A DNA stretch of 64,000 bases from positions 1,043,791 through 1,107,790 of the forward strand of contig BCGN01000007.1 in assembly GCA_001599295.1 (NCBI GenBank), in the 5' to 3' direction. Below, one piece after another: positions 11,325 through 24,800 of this stretch. The notes under the pieces are model-generated. The model ran no database searches, was not told where the DNA came from, and worked only from the letters and a program-made list of their open reading frames with translations. Within the stretch, counting starts at the first letter, position 1. Each line of letters opens with the position of its first letter. Position numbers and translations under genes: made by a program. This DNA comes from Sporopachydermia quercuum (Eukaryota > Ascomycota > Sporopachydermiomycetes > Sporopachydermiales > Sporopachydermiaceae).

Positions 11325-13638
11325 TCATTCTAAATAGTAAATATTGATTCCACATTGGGGTAAGCCAATTGTCTTTTCTGTCTCGCTGTCTATTTCACTG
11401 TCAGATGATGAATTATCGTAATNAGAATTACTAACTGTAACATTAGCAGCCTTGTCATTAACGCTGTTAGTACTGTTCTCAGTAGATTTACTGTCAATAG
11501 CAATTGGGAGATTACTTTTATTTCTTTTTTTGGAGGCCCGTTCTTTCCTTTTAGAGGTATTCACTCCAATTAGTCCGCCTTCCCCACAATTACCCCTCTG
11601 ACCAAAACTTGCTAAACGCATCCGATNGTCAATCGGATTAACCGATACGGAACTAACACAACTGTTGCTAACATTACAGATAACTTTCCCCGCCTGAACC
11701 CCGCCGATACCTAAATGGACATCTNTCCATTGTGTAATATTGCCGTCTACTCCTCCAGCCAGTAAAAGTCCATTTTCCGCATTTAATTCACACCAAATTC
11801 GTTGTTTTGTAGTCCCATTGAAATTAGTTAGAGTTGAGATTGGGCTGAGATTCATTCGGATGTCTAATATATGGATTGCGGGGTAGTTTCGAGGAACTGT
11901 GTAGATATATTGCGATGTAGATAATAGTTGTGAGAATCCGAACTGAGAACTACAATTGAAATTAGGCCCAGCAGAGGAACTTATATTGGAATCTCTATCC
12001 GAATTCAGTGAACTGACCGAAAATTCACTCAACTCACTACTGTTGATACTTGTTATACATCCGCCACTTCGGAGATCATATAATGAAACATTTCCGCTAT
12101 ATGTGCCTGCCATGATTAAACTCTCCGACCTCCAATTCCCGATTCCACTTCTATTTCCACTTTCACTTCCGTTTCCGACTTTTCCCATAAACCCTAGTGT
12201 AGACACAATACCTCTATTAGTGCTCTTAATGCTAACAATACTTCCTTTACTCGGCATCTCCGTGTCAAAAGCAGAAATAACGGAATCACCACCTGCTATA
12301 AATAAACTTCCCGTGGAATTGAATACTGTGGAATATCCCGGAAAATATTTCTCATTGCTCCTGTCAAAGAAAGAGTAAGAAGCTATTCTTTCATTAGTCA
12401 TATGGTTATATAGAGAAATCGGAACATCGCGGGTGGAAACTAAGGTCAGGCAGGATGCTGGGTTCAAGAGGTTGAAAAGCGGGTAGGTAGAAGCGGATAG
12501 AACCGGAGTCGGAAGGTATATTCGGGAATAGGGCGAGAAAGCAGATGAGAACGNAGAGGTATTAGAAGAAGACACCGAAAAAGGTTCTGATGTTTGCTCG
12601 CTGACTGGAGATTTAATCCGTTTTCTGCAATTAAATTTTGCCGAATTTCCCAAATCTGGACTTTGATCCCATCCCAACAGTGTCTCCGGTTTGCTTTTTG
12701 CATCGCCGAATGTCATTTCCGGCTGACTTCTNATGCTGCTATATTCAGTTCCGTCATTACTTCCGGTTTCTTCATCCGATTTCGGTTCAATTGGAGAGAA
12801 CCATTCAGTTTCCTTATCCGAATCAGAGCTTGTTTCCGATATAGTTTCCGTTCTTTTAGTTCGCCCGATTATCTCTTTTCCCTTTTCCTTTCCTTTATTG
12901 TTTCTGTTTGCATTCTCACCGTCTCCGGTTTCNCTGTTCACATTATCTAACAAATTTTGTGGCCTGAAAACAACTTTTGTTAGTAGGAACATTAATTAGT
13001 GCTTGGTTACATTAGTTATGACAATGTGGTTTATTCAGAAAGCGATAGATTCCATATGACATAAATTGACAATAATTATTGTTATTGGTGATTCGCATTG
13101 ATTATGAGAAACAATTGTTAATGATTAGCATTAAATATCAAACAGAGAGCCTTTGAATAGTTTAATTAATGTCAGTCAGTAAACTAACAATAATTATTAC
13201 TAATTGTATCATATTACTTCTATCACTTCAACAAAAACTTCATTGCATTCGTTCGTAAGCAATTATAAATGCAACAGACGATACTTACAATATAAATAAC
13301 CTTACACCAGAATCTTCATTAACTGAAATAACGCTTGAGCCATCTGGTGTAAAATATGCTCTTCTTACGATGTTCAGATCATAAGAAGAAGAAGAGGAAA
13401 AGCCTCCACAAGNTGTGATAGAAGGAGTAATGGGATTTATCCTTTTATCCCAGAAGATAGCAGGATTTTGACCAGCCTTTCTCTGGAATTTTCTTTTTGG
13501 CTTCTGTAAATCTGGATAAGTATAAGCAGGATTCAATTGAATGTACTGCTGATGGATCAGATCTTCTTTCTCAATTGTTTCTGCTATTGAGCCATAGTAG
13601 GTATTCCCTGTTGAGGCTATTAGCTTGTAAAAAGTCAT
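11325..13638 (-). CDS. WD40-repeat protein, WRAP53/Swt21-like
   Basis: Likely nuclear RNP-associated beta-propeller protein. Two exons (minus strand, 13638-13289 and 12963-11325) encode 662 residues. The junction creates SGVRLFILPQNLL, the first-blade signature of the WRAP53 (TCAB1)/Swt21 family, preceded by RRAYFTPDGSSVISVNEDS. A Glu/Ser/Lys-rich insert of about 110 residues follows, then further blades: LFNLLNPASCLTL, FNSTGSLFIAGGD, AGTYSGNVSLYDLRSGGC and LLLAGGVDGNITQW. The tail is acidic and Ser-rich. The intron (12964-13288) has a GTAAGT donor and a TACTAAC branch (12979-12985 on the complement). In animals this family guides Cajal-body and telomerase RNAs; yeast Swt21 touches the spliceosome. 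Family assignment is good, but exact orthology is uncertain, so no symbol is given. At least six N positions fall in the gene. Confidence 0.8.
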
Positions 13639-14741
13639 ANTAGCATATTTGATTCGTTTTAAAGGTTGGTTCTGTTTGCAAATAGTTGGGGAAAATGAAT
13701 ATTAATAGACTGATAAGCTGGTTATGCGGATGAAGATAAGCTATTGATGGATTGCTGAACGTACGTGATAACGAGCAATTTGAGATCCTAAGAAGTTGGG
13801 ATTATGACAGAAATGTGTGAATTATTAGCAGTGGAATCAACGATTTGATTCTGATATTTTAATGTTTTCCTATCCGTTCTATTGATAACTGCAAAATGAC
13901 TCCATCGAAGATAGCAAGAAAGAGGATTGTATTTCGGATAAGATGCTAGAAAAAGAGTGTGTGCTATAACGGAGAAAATAAAATCTTATGAGACGAGACG
14001 TGGAGAAGATATGGAGAAGATATAAAAGAGTGTGTTTGATTTAATGATTAGGTGATCAATAGTAAAGATTGTAGAAGAATGACAAGTGAAAGATCAATGA
14101 ATGAGTAAAAGAGCATAAATCTGGCAGTGGAATTGAAGATAAAGAACATTGCTAGCAAAGGATCATTACTTTCTATTTCGTTTTAGCTAAATTTATGTCA
14201 TTCTTATGCTTAAGCATAGCGATAAAAATGTCGAAATCTTTGAGAAGACATTAGAATGTCGTACTTCATTGTCTTACTTTACGTATGACAATCTTGACTC
14301 TCTGCTCGCAACTACTGAGTATGAATGNATGAATGAANAACAACAAATTTACACTTAGNGCCTACCAAAAAATGGATCTCACATATTTCAATTTAAGTTC
14401 TGAATAGTTACTCTTTATGTAATCAAAACTCTCTTATCTCTTTAAATTACATAATACATCTATTTCCAATCTCAAAATCCCAATTCTTTGCCCGTCCAAT
14501 TTCCCATTACCATTAGGGTTTCATTCATGTCATATGTTTCATGTCACATCCACAAAAGATAAAAAAAAATTTATTCTATGAGAGTTTAACCCTTCCTCTT
14601 ATTTATGCCGATAATAATGGCATTTCATGAGCGAAATGTTCACTAATCGATTGCTGATAGCTATTTTTGATCAAACGGGATAAAATCAACAGAATTAGTA
14701 ATTTCCTTGGTCTGTTCGTTTAGGTGTATTTGTTCTTAAAG
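13639..14741. other. Intergenic, divergent promoters of WD40 gene and KRE33
   Basis: 1.1 kb without a supported gene. Just upstream of KRE33 there is an A-run followed by TTTA at about 14561-14573, resembling the RRPE element of ribosome-biogenesis genes; the match is weak. Three N bases cluster at 14328-14360. Confidence 0.45.
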
Positions 14742-17700
14742 ATGGTGAAAAAGGCGATTGACGCTCGTATTCCAGCGTTGATTCGCAATGGAGCTCAAGT
14801 ATGTATTTATGATGAATACTGATGGTCATGGAGAGTAGATGTTGATAATAGGATTGTATTTCCTTGTTTTGAAATTAATAGAATTGTTTTTGGGAACCCT
14901 ATTAAATGCCAGCTGTTGATAGTTTGCTGTTAACCTCGGAACGNGTGCTCAATCTTGTTATCCTAGTATNACTATTCTATCAACATCCCACTCTTATCAA
15001 ACCTATCAAATTATCCTTGCTTCTTTTCTAACATACATTTTAGACCAAAGAACGAAGCTTTTTCGTCATTGTTGGAGATAATGCTCGTAATCAATTACCA
15101 AATCTGCATTATCTAATGACATCAGCCAATATCAAAATGAACAAATCTGTATTATGGGCATACAAAACAAAACTTGCCGGATTCACATCTCATCGAAAGA
15201 AAAGAGAAATGAAAATCAAAAAGGAAATCAAACGAGGAATTCGTGAAGCCAATGACGAAGATCCTTTTGAGTTGTTCATTAGTTTACAGAATATTCGTTA
15301 TGTTTATTATAAGGAAACCGAGAATATTCTTGGTAATACTTATGGAATGTGTATATTACAAGATTTTGAAGCATTGACCCCTAACTTACTTGCTAGAACC
15401 GTAGAAACAGTTGAAGGAGGTGGAATTATTGTTATATTGTTGAAATCAATGAAGTCTTTAAAACAGTTGTATACTATGACTATGGATATTCATTCAAGAT
15501 ATAGAACAGAATCACATCAGGATGTCGTTGCAAGATTCAATGAAAGGTTTATTTTATCATTGGGATCGTGTAAAAATTGTTTAGTTGTTGATGATGAATT
15601 GAACGTTCTACCTATTTCTGGTGGTAAAACAATTAAACAGCTGCCACCAGTTGAAGGAAACGAAGAAGAACTATTGCCACATGCTGTTGAGTTGAAATCT
15701 GTTAAAGAATCTATTAAGGAAGTTGAACCAGCAGGAAATTTGATTGAATTGACTAGGACTTTGGATCAAGCAAAAGCTTTGCTCACATTTTTGGACGCAA
15801 TTACCGAGAAATCATTGAGAAATACTGTTACGCTAACAGCAGGAAGAGGTAGAGGNAAATCAGCGGCTTTAGGCCTTGGTATTGCTGGAGCAATTGCTAA
15901 TGGTTATTCCAATGTTTTTGTTACATCACCAAGTCCTGAGAATTTGAAAACCCTTTTTCAATTTATTTTCAAGGGATTTGATGCTTTGAACTATGAAGAA
16001 CATATGGATTACGAGATTATTCAATCAACAAATCCTGCTTTGAATAAGGCCATCGTTAGGGTAGATATTTTCAAGAATCATAAACAAACTATCCAATATA
16101 TTCAACCATCAGATTATCAAGTGTTAGGCCAGGCAGAATTAGTTGTAATTGATGAAGCAGCAGCAATTCCTTTACCTATTGTTAAGAACTTATTAGGCCC
16201 TTATTTAGTTTTTATTGCATCTACAATCAATGGTTATGAAGGAACTGGAAGATCTTTGTCTTTGAAGTTGATTCAACAATTGAGAGAGCAGGCAGCTGGT
16301 AAATTGATTAGGGATAATTCCTCTATAACAGTTGCTACAAGAGATGGCAAATTTAACAAATCCTCTAAACCTCAATTAGATGCTAATATTCATGGTAGAA
16401 CCCTCAGTGAAGTTTCACTAGATGAACCTATTAGATATGCCCCTGGAGACCCAGTTGAAAGATGGCTCAATGATTTACTATGTCTTGATGCTACGGTAAC
16501 TAAAAGCGCTAAAGTATTTGAAAACTCAACATTATCAGTTGATGACTGTGATTTATACTTTGTTAATCGTGATGCACTATTTTCATACCATCCTGTTTCT
16601 GAGGCATTTTTACATAAAATGATGGCTTTATATGTTGCTAGTCATTATAAGAACTCACCAAATGATCTACAACTTCTAAGTGATGCACCTGCTCATCAAT
16701 TATATGTTTTAGTACCTAAGCCAAGCCAATTGCCAGGTGAATCAAAAGAAGCTTTCAAGAAAAGAAGCAATAAACTGCCAGAACCAATTGTTGTTTTACA
16801 AATTGCCCTTGAAGGTGAAATTTCCAAACAATCCATTAGAAACAGTCTTAGTAGAGGTATCAGAGCAGGTGGTGATCTGATCCCATGGTTAATGTCTCAA
16901 CAGTTTCAGGACGAAGAATTTGCTAGTTTGTCGGGTGCCAGAGTGGTTAGAATTGCTACCCATCCTGACTTTGTTAATATGGGTTATGGTAAAAAGGCTT
17001 TGGAATTACTGGATGACTATTTCCAAGGTAAATTTACAAGCTTGTATGAAGATAATTCAATATCTCCAGATGATAGGTTCCAAATGAATAAAATCACTGA
17101 CGATGATATTGAAAGTTCAGGTTTGTTAACTGATAATATAAAGATCAGAAGGCCTGATGAAGTACCACCTTTGTTATTAGCATTAAATGAGAAACCTCCG
17201 CATTATATTCATTACTTAGGTGTATCTTTTGGTTTGACGCCTGGTTTAAGAAAGTTCTGGACGAAATGCGGNTATTCCCCTGTTTATCTACGTCAAACTC
17301 CTAATGAGTTAACTGGCGAACATACCTGTGTTATGTTGAAAACTATAGAAGGTCGTGGTGTTGATGGCAGCTCAGGAGATTGGCTTGGAGACTTTTCCTT
17401 TGATTTCCATAAGAGGATTCTCAATTTACTTGCTTATGAGTTTAAAAAGTTCACTATTTTTGAAGCAATTTTCGTTCTAGACGCCGCTAAAAATGCCTAT
17501 AGGAATTCTCCTATTTTTGCTGCTAATGCAACAGAATTCTCAAAGGAAAACCTAGATAAGCTGTTTTCACCTTTCGATTTGAAGAGATTGGAATCTTACT
17601 CTAATAATCTATTAGATTATCATGTAATTGTTGACTTGGTTCCCACAGTTGCTTATTTATATTTTAACGATTCATTCCGTTCCAATGTTGAATTATCTCA

Positions 17701-18232
17701 TATCCAAGCGGCTATTTTGTTAGGTATTGGTCTTCAAAAGAAACCATTGGATATCATACAGAAAGAATTGAATATTGAAATGAATCAAGTTATGGCAATG
17801 TTCGGTAAGATTTTGAGAAAGGTCTCTAATTATTTCTCTCGTTTATTGAAAGAAGCTGTTGGTAAAAGTATTCCAGAAACCAACGGTAATGGTAGTAATG
17901 CAAACGGCGATGAAAATAATAATGAAGACAAGTTCCAAGAGCTTGAACAATCGTTAGATGATGAATTAAATGAAGCAAAGAAAGATGTTATGCATCGACT
18001 ATCTGAAAAACAAAAGGAATTGATTGAATCTTTGGATTTAAGTAAATATGAAATTACAGAAGATGTTGAGTTCAACAGTGCTAGCACAGAAAAATCTGTT
18101 GAGAAGTCTGGTGTGGTAAGTGTGAAGAATCCAGCAAAAGCCAGTAAAAGAAAGACTGAAAGTGCTGAAGCTATTTACAATGAAGAAATGAAGAGTGTGA
18201 AAAAGTCAAAGAAGAAGAAAGGTAAAAATTGA
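14742..18232 (+). CDS. KRE33: RNA cytidine acetyltransferase (NAT10/Kre33)
   Basis: Makes N4-acetylcytidine in 18S rRNA and some tRNAs using ATP and acetyl-CoA, and is essential for 40S maturation in the nucleolus. Exon 1 (14742-14798) encodes MVKKAIDARIPALIRNGAQ. A 245-nt intron follows with branch TTCTAAC (15026), and exon 2 (15044-18232) completes 1081 residues, close to the yeast protein length. Order: DUF1726 (FVIVGDNARNQLPNLHYLM, SHRKKRE), helicase core with Walker A GRGRxKSA near residue 285 (N in the Gly codon's third base) and VIDEAAAIPLP, then the GNAT domain (ASLSGARVVRIATHP, MGYGKKALELL). The C terminus is Lys-rich. Similarity to S. cerevisiae is very high along the whole length. 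CTG encodes the conserved Leu in GGDLIPWL, showing standard CTG decoding. CG dinucleotides are sparse compared with other genes in the window. Confidence 0.98.
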
Positions 18233-18893
18233 GTTTTAACTGGAAACTGATTTGTGTTAGGTTGTGTTAGGTTAGGAGTGATTGGAAATTAGTTTGTTAG
18301 GGGAGTAGAAATGTGAATAGATGAAGGGAAGAAAAATCGCAGATTGATATATTTCTTGGACAAAAGTAGTAAATATGTTGAATTATAGGTAGTTCGGGAA
18401 ATATATCATTAATAAAAGTTGAATCACAGATGAAGTATAAGTTACTTTTTATTCCCCTCATTGGTTGTAACTGATGGTTGCGCAATACGATTTATTCTTA
18501 TGAAAGAGATAACCCTAAGTAGAGAATATTTTATTTCATGCATCTACAATGATGATGGTTTGGAAATTTGATACATAATCGACAGTATCTCATTATAAAG
18601 CAATTGAAAACTATGCAATCNAATCTGCGATATATACAGCAAGTANTTATATACTTATTCTATGCACTTCCAATTGGGTTTGATCGATGTTCTTGTCCTT
18701 ACTTTTTCTAAAGATGCGAAGATCATGACAGAAAATGACAGCCAACTCATATGGTAGACATTATCAAAGTCTATGAAAATGCATTTTCTTTATAGTCAGA
18801 TATTAACAAACGTCAGGATCGTTTGTAGGCAGAACTGCTAGCAATAGCAGAATATTCTACCAAATCTTGTTCCTTGTTGAATGCATATATTTA
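18233..18893. other. Intergenic, convergent
   Basis: 3' flanks of KRE33 and NRK1. AT-rich, with no coding or structured feature I can support. Confidence 0.5.
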
Positions 18894-19988
18894 TTATACG
18901 TCTTTTTGACATATTTGATCACATATAGATTTTAAAGTCCATGTAACTAAATCTATTAATGGCTTTTCATGATTATTAAACGATTTAATTTTGAGTTCAT
19001 CAGTAGCATAATTACTTAATTGATTATACTTTTCATCTTCAGATAAACCACTGTCATCCACTGGTTCAAATAAATGCTTGTGATTGATTACATATGCTGG
19101 CCAGACCATTTTATCGAAATAACCAGGAGGGTCGACCCAAAAACCTTCAATTGTTTTGTATCCTTCGCGATTCTCCCTTCTTGCTTTCAGAACACCATAA
19201 GGAGCAAAGAGAAACAGTCGCACGTCAAGCTGTGAAATAACTTCTCTGTCGTGATACAGCATGAAACCATCAACTACACAGAATTTAAGAGGATTGCTTA
19301 TAGTGTTATCGTTAATGGCAGTATTGTTAGTACTGCCATTGATTCCATAATGACTTTGTAGTCTCCCTATTAGTGCGTGTGTTTCTTTCCTGAGGATTTT
19401 GATTTCTTCGTCATTGAATGACTCTTCCAATCGATACCAACTGTCTTCTTCAGTCATATCTCCAGTTCCTTCAAAAACACCCGTTTGTTTGAATTCCTTT
19501 AATACTTGTATAAGTTTAGGAAAATCTATTGCTTCGGGTGTATCCCAATCTTGTTCACCTTTTTCTTCATCAAACGGAATTTCGCTGTCAGGCTGGATGG
19601 AGATAGTTAGAAATTGTACATATATGAGACTTAGTCAACAACCCGAAGAATAATTTTTGTGGCTACTATGTACTACGTGAAGAATATAATTGTTTACTTA
19701 CCTTATAGAAATCATCCTCATGGAGGATATGACAGTTAGGTAGAAGTAGTTTGAGTATTCTGCTAAGAGTCTATGAAGATTTTGTTAGCTTAAATGGGCG
19801 ATTTAGATCGAATCAATTGGCAACAGGAAGGAAAATAAGCATATCAATTATTGCAGCTGATGCAGAAAATCAATGATAGATAAAACATTATTTCCTAGAT
19901 AGTTAATTAGACATGTACGACATACAGTTTTACCAGAGCTTGAAGCTCCACTTAGGCCTATTATTATAGAATGCTGTTGATTAGTCAT
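18894..19988 (-). CDS. NRK1: Nicotinamide riboside kinase, three exons
   Basis: Phosphorylates nicotinamide riboside to NMN in NAD salvage, and also accepts nicotinic acid riboside. Minus-strand exons are 19988-19926, 19770-19702 and 19592-18894, giving 276 residues. Exon 1 ends exactly after the P-loop (GASSSGKT, residues 14-21). Exon 2 encodes TLSRILKLLLP and HEDDFYK. Exon 3 continues PDSEIPFDEEKGEQDWDTPEA, then KFCVVDGFMLYHD and FAPYGVLKARRENREGYKT, with FWVDPPGYFDKMVWPAY as lid and C-terminal region. All are family signatures in the right order. Introns of 155 and 109 nt have GT-AG ends and branch-like AGCTAAC (19784-19790) and TTCTAAC (19606-19612) on the complement. The gene is divergent from GCG1, about 1 kb away. 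Identification is firm. Confidence 0.94.
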
Positions 19989-20961
19989 GATGCAATAGAA
20001 ATCTAATTTATTCTGATAAAAATGTGGTCTTAATAGACCTACCTGGAAACTGATAGAAACTCGGCAGACCTAACGAACTCGAAATACCATCAAGCATACT
20101 GTTGTTCTGTTGTGATCAGTTAATGAAGGATTTCCAAAGTTGTCTTATCAGAAAGAAAGAAAGCAAAAAGAAAAAGTGAAAGACTTGGGTTGAGATTGGT
20201 TAGGTTCATTTCATTTTAGGATATATACGGTTTTTAATACAGATAGTCCCTAATCAAGTTTAAACTGTGTATGTGGAAAAGTTTTTGCTCTTTTCTTCAG
20301 AGTAGAGAATCAGTTTAAACAAGTCTTCATATATCTCCAGCAATCTATATATTCAATTTTTTCTTTTATTTCTTTTTATCAAATATAGTAGTTATGAATT
20401 TGTTTCTCTGATAGGAACTGCATTGAGTCATACCTAATGTTCTTGGATAATAGTTTCCGGTTTAAGGATAATAGATGGTTTCCGTTGCCTCTCTATTGGA
20501 TAGTATTGTATAAACCTCTCTGTATTAATATAAACCAGCTGCATTTTTCTGTTGCTGAAAATATGTTTTCTATATAATTTAATAAGTTTCAACTTATCTC
20601 TCTTGCGGCCTTCCTTACCATTCTTATCATCTCTCATTACAACATAATCTCCGCTTTTCTGGGTCTTCAAACCTTATCCGAAGCGCTTCCTTTAATGGAA
20701 GAGCCTACCTAACCAACAAATTATTATCCTGCCATATCTCATACAAACCTGCGGTTCCTCACTTGATTTGTTTGCCTTTGTATTCATATAAAGCAATATT
20801 TATATTTGAACAATTATCATTGAAAACCTATCTTTACAAAACAATCTAAAGAAAGGTATTTTATTATCACGAGCTAGCATACATGTTAGCAATCGTAGAC
20901 CTCTATCCAGCAGATCAAAAATTCTACTCTCTTATCAGCACTATCTACCTCTTCTCTCCAG
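19989..20961. other. Intergenic, divergent promoters of NRK1 and GCG1
   Basis: Nearly 1 kb of AT-rich DNA with pyrimidine-rich tracts (about 20340-20375). A 78-codon open frame at 20434-20670 on the minus strand has no motif and is not called. Confidence 0.5.
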
Positions 20962-21720
20962 ATGACAAAAGACCAAGAAACCTCCAATGAAGAAAAAGCC
21001 CCGGTGTGGATTTTCGGCTATGGTTCTTTGATATTCAAGCCACCCCCACATACAGTTGAAGCAAAGAAAGGATATGTTCTAGGATTAAAGCGGAGGTTCT
21101 GGCAGTCATCTTCTGACCACCGCGGAACAGAAGAATATCCTGGTAGAGTTGTTACTATGATCAGCAAAGAAGCAATGGAAACTATAAAGGACAAATACAT
21201 AGGAGATGAGTTTGATATAGCAGAAACAGAAGAGAAAACCTATTACAAACAGATCAAAAACTTAGAGTCGAATGCTCAAGAACAAGACGAATATAAAACA
21301 TGGGGCGTTTGTTATAGAATAGACTCTGAAAAGGTAGAAGAAGTAAAGGAATACTTGGATATTAGAGAGCAAGATGGTTACAGCAGTCTGAAGGTTTTAT
21401 TCTATCCCGTGGGCAATTTCGGTTTAGAGGATGATAATGGGCCATATGAGGATTCATCGCAACCTTCATCTTTCATATCGCTGGCATACATTGGAACTCA
21501 TGATAATCCGTCGTTTCTTGGACCAGTGAAAGCTTCACATTTAGCAAAGCGTATAGTTGCATCTCGAGGACCTTCCGGTGAAAACAGAGAATATCTCTAC
21601 AAATTAGAAGAATCCTTGAAAGAGATACATCCTGATGCTTTAGATGCTCATGTAGCAATTCTAACTGAGAAGGCTAGAACCATAGAGAATTCTATCAACA
21701 CTCAAATGGCTTCTCTCTAG
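20962..21720 (+). CDS. GCG1: Glutathione-specific gamma-glutamylcyclotransferase (ChaC family)
   Basis: Cytosolic enzyme cleaving glutathione to 5-oxoproline and Cys-Gly. It is an intronless 252-residue protein, close to yeast Gcg1 (232). The substrate loop YGSL is at residues 20-23 (WIFGYGSLIFKP), followed by LKRRFWQSSSDHRGTEEYPGR, a ChaC hallmark. The predicted catalytic glutamate is E136 in YLDIREQDGY. A central Glu/Lys-rich insert (about residues 80-110, with ESNAQEQDEYK) is longer than in bacterial ChaC. The C terminus has FLGPVKASHLAKRIVASRGPSG and REYLYKLEESL, both conserved. The ATG lies just after a pyrimidine-rich leader (CCTCTTCTCTCCAG); no intron is needed to make a complete protein. 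It ends 178 bp from the 3' end of the next, convergent gene. Confidence 0.96.
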   Translation: MTKDQETSNEEKAPVWIFGYGSLIFKPPPHTVEAKKGYVLGLKRRFWQSSSDHRGTEEYPGRVVTMISKEAMETIKDKYIGDEFDIAETEEKTYYKQIKNLESNAQEQDEYKTWGVCYRIDSEKVEEVKEYLDIREQDGYSSLKVLFYPVGNFGLEDDNGPYEDSSQPSSFISLAYIGTHDNPSFLGPVKASHLAKRIVASRGPSGENREYLYKLEESLKEIHPDALDAHVAILTEKARTIENSINTQMASL

Positions 21721-21898
21721 GATATGTTCATTACATTAAATATTATTTCAGATACCTCGTATGATGGAAATGACTTCCGAATTGACTATCCTAGAGAATA
21801 GTCATCAATAATAACCTCATTGCATGAATCCTTTTAANATCTATATGCATTTGAACTATGTTATTACATAATCAATTATATACAGCTCTTTAGAAATA

Positions 21899-24800
21899 CT
21901 AACAGGCATATTTCTTCGCATAATTCAATACGTCCAACTTATCAGGACGAAAAATATTATTGTCATATCGTTCTTTGAATATTGCTTCCCTAACAGAATT
22001 AGGTAGATAGTATAGTAACCCTGACATAACTTTTGTGTTAGGTTCGTATCCTATTCGAGACCACCAGTTAGGTGCATTCAATAACTCGTGCCTCAAGTTC
22101 AACACACCTAACAAATGTATATATCGATGCCATAATTCATCATTTGGCATTATCCTTCTGTCTTTATCAATTTTCTTATTTCCTGTTGCTACATATTTCT
22201 TAAATTCCCTGATTGCTCGTTCATGAGCATATACTCCATCCCATATATAAGGCTCTTGATACACGATAGTCTTCCTTCTCACCTCATCTATATCATTAAT
22301 TTCGTCGATTTCGTAGTTTTTCAATCCTTTGGGCTTATCTTTCCTCGGCGCTGACAAAGCTCCTTTCAACAAACCTGCTAGTACATTTGCATCTGGAGTT
22401 TTATGGGTATTAAGAAAATACTGCTTGTACAGCTTCCAAACATTCTGCGAATCACCGTGGGATGCTTCGAAAAGCATCATAGAACCTACAATGTAAGAGG
22501 TTTTTGTTTCCATTGACAATGAAGCAAAAATCTCCCGAGTCATTGAACTATTGGAATGAGAGGACAACGCTCGTATGTAAGCATCAAGCACTATCAGATT
22601 TATAGGTTTTGCTTCCGTAAATCTGCCTCTTTGATCATACGCTTCCTGTCTAGATAGTAAATAATCTTTCATCATCGACTGAAGGGTCGAGGTGTCAGTA
22701 ATCTTACTGAATATCACTTTTGCAAGCAAACTATCAATAGTCACCTTATAGTTAAGTACTAATTGCCATAGATCTTTGGCTATTTGCTCATTCAAACAGC
22801 CAAGCGTGTCCATACGATGAATAAACAACGCCCAAATTCTATGGTCCTTATAATAGTGCAAATAATTCTCTTTACCATTAATTATGTTCTGAAAATCTTG
22901 GGTTAATGTTGGAGCATTAGTAGCTGATAGTACTTGGTAATATAGCAAACGCAACTGCATAGAATGAAGGTATTTGTTGTTATTTAGCAATTCATCATTA
23001 AGCACTTCAAGTAGAAATGGCGGTACTGGCGATGGTGATGATCCTAATGAANCCAAAGCAATATCTGAAGTGGGATCTTCTGTAAATTCAGGCTTCCCTT
23101 TTTCCTCCTGTAGAATCACGCGATCCCATGCTATGTCGATCAATGCTTGAGCTTCGGAGCTCAGTTCAGCTTGTGATAATGAAATACCAAGAGCAATCAG
23201 TCCTTCAACGTTTAAGGATACAGATTGCGTCACTGCCCTACTAGAGCCTTCGTTAGAATCACCATCATGAGTTACCATACCACTTGAACTACTATAGCTA
23301 TCATTACCTGCATCAGTAAACTCAAGACCATCTTCTAATAATGCTCTCTGAGCACTCTCTTTTAAGTCGTTTATTGTTTCAGAGGCAAGAATGAAATCTT
23401 GATAGGAATTCTCTGACTTTGGAAATCTTTTAACATAGTCTGCCAAAGGATTCACCATATCTGTTAAAAGCAAGCATTGACTCTGCAAAATCAACTCTGC
23501 GTTCTTGGGCGAATAAGAATAAGTATAATCAACAAGGCGCCACAGAAGTGAATTACGTATTCCAGTGTCAAGTATATTAGGAGGCAAGTACTTAACGAAA
23601 GTCCTCGTTAAGCGAATTAAGCCTTCTTTCCAGTTATACTTACAGCTCCTAATCAAAACATGGAAAATACCTAACATTTGATCTGGGGACCAAAGCATGC
23701 TATCCTCATTACAGCTTGGTGATCGTAAATAGTATTCATATAGTTCAATTTGCAGAACTACATCAAGTTTCGTGCGCGTTGTGCGTTTTAATAGTGGAAT
23801 TATTGCAGGAGGTTTAGGAAGTCTTCCTATTTCTTCCATCCGACTCAACTGAGGATACAGAGGAGAATTCACATCTAAATGGAAAAGACTCTTCAAGGCT
23901 TCCTGAACACTTTTCGTTAAATGCACTTCTTGGCACTGTCTCACATCTTCTGCTGTATAACCAAACTTTTTCTCTAACAGAAATAAACAGCCAGAGTAAT
24001 ACACTTGTATAATTGCTAGTAACTCTCTTGAAGTAGGACTTATAGGATCGTCTTGGTTGAATTTCAGTTTTCTTATACTTGGATGAAGTCTCAGGTCTTT
24101 GAGCAGATTCCGAACGTCCTTATGAATGGAAAACTTGACAAGCGCAGCCTCAAATTTATTCCCCGACTGGTGATTTGCATTTGTTTCCATAATATCATCG
24201 TTTTCTAAAGTATTGAACATTTCGTCAAGTTTCTGAGGTTTTCTAGTAGATAACTTGTCCGTATAAAGGCNTAGAATTTCCATTAATTGGCTTTCGATTT
24301 TGCTTTGAGAATCGGGTTCTATATCATGTAGTATTATCTCGTCTAAGGCCTTCTGAGAATCTAACCTCCAATCGTCAAGCAATTCATTTTCTTCCAGCAA
24401 CAATAACAAAAAGTTTCCCAAGCTTATTATTGATGATTTCTCTATAGGGGAAAGTTTGGTATTCTCAGTTGATTTAGCATTTATTACAGCTTTGTTTAAA
24501 TGAAGAAGAAACAACCGTATAGCCGTAGAGAGTATATAATTCACTCTTCTTACTATCATTCCGGTTGGTTCTTTGGTGTAGTTCCCTAGAAGTTTACGCT
24601 GCATTATCAGTCTCCTTGGATGTATAAAACTGGAATAATATTTCTCACTGTGTCTTTCGTCCTGGTCCACTTTCCTTACGTTATGCTGGCTATGATGAGA
24701 AACGAGACCTAGCAGATCGGATGCTAACGATACATTCTCCCTAAGTGACCTTATTTGTCGATCATGCCTCTGTTTTGAAAGTTTTCCTCCGTCAAGAAGA

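Noticed and set aside
11956-12950. Plus-strand open frames over the WD40 gene
   Set aside because: Antisense shadows caused by the codon bias of the minus-strand gene.
20434-20670. 78-codon minus-strand open frame between NRK1 and GCG1
   Set aside because: Short, no motif, no promoter context; likely chance.
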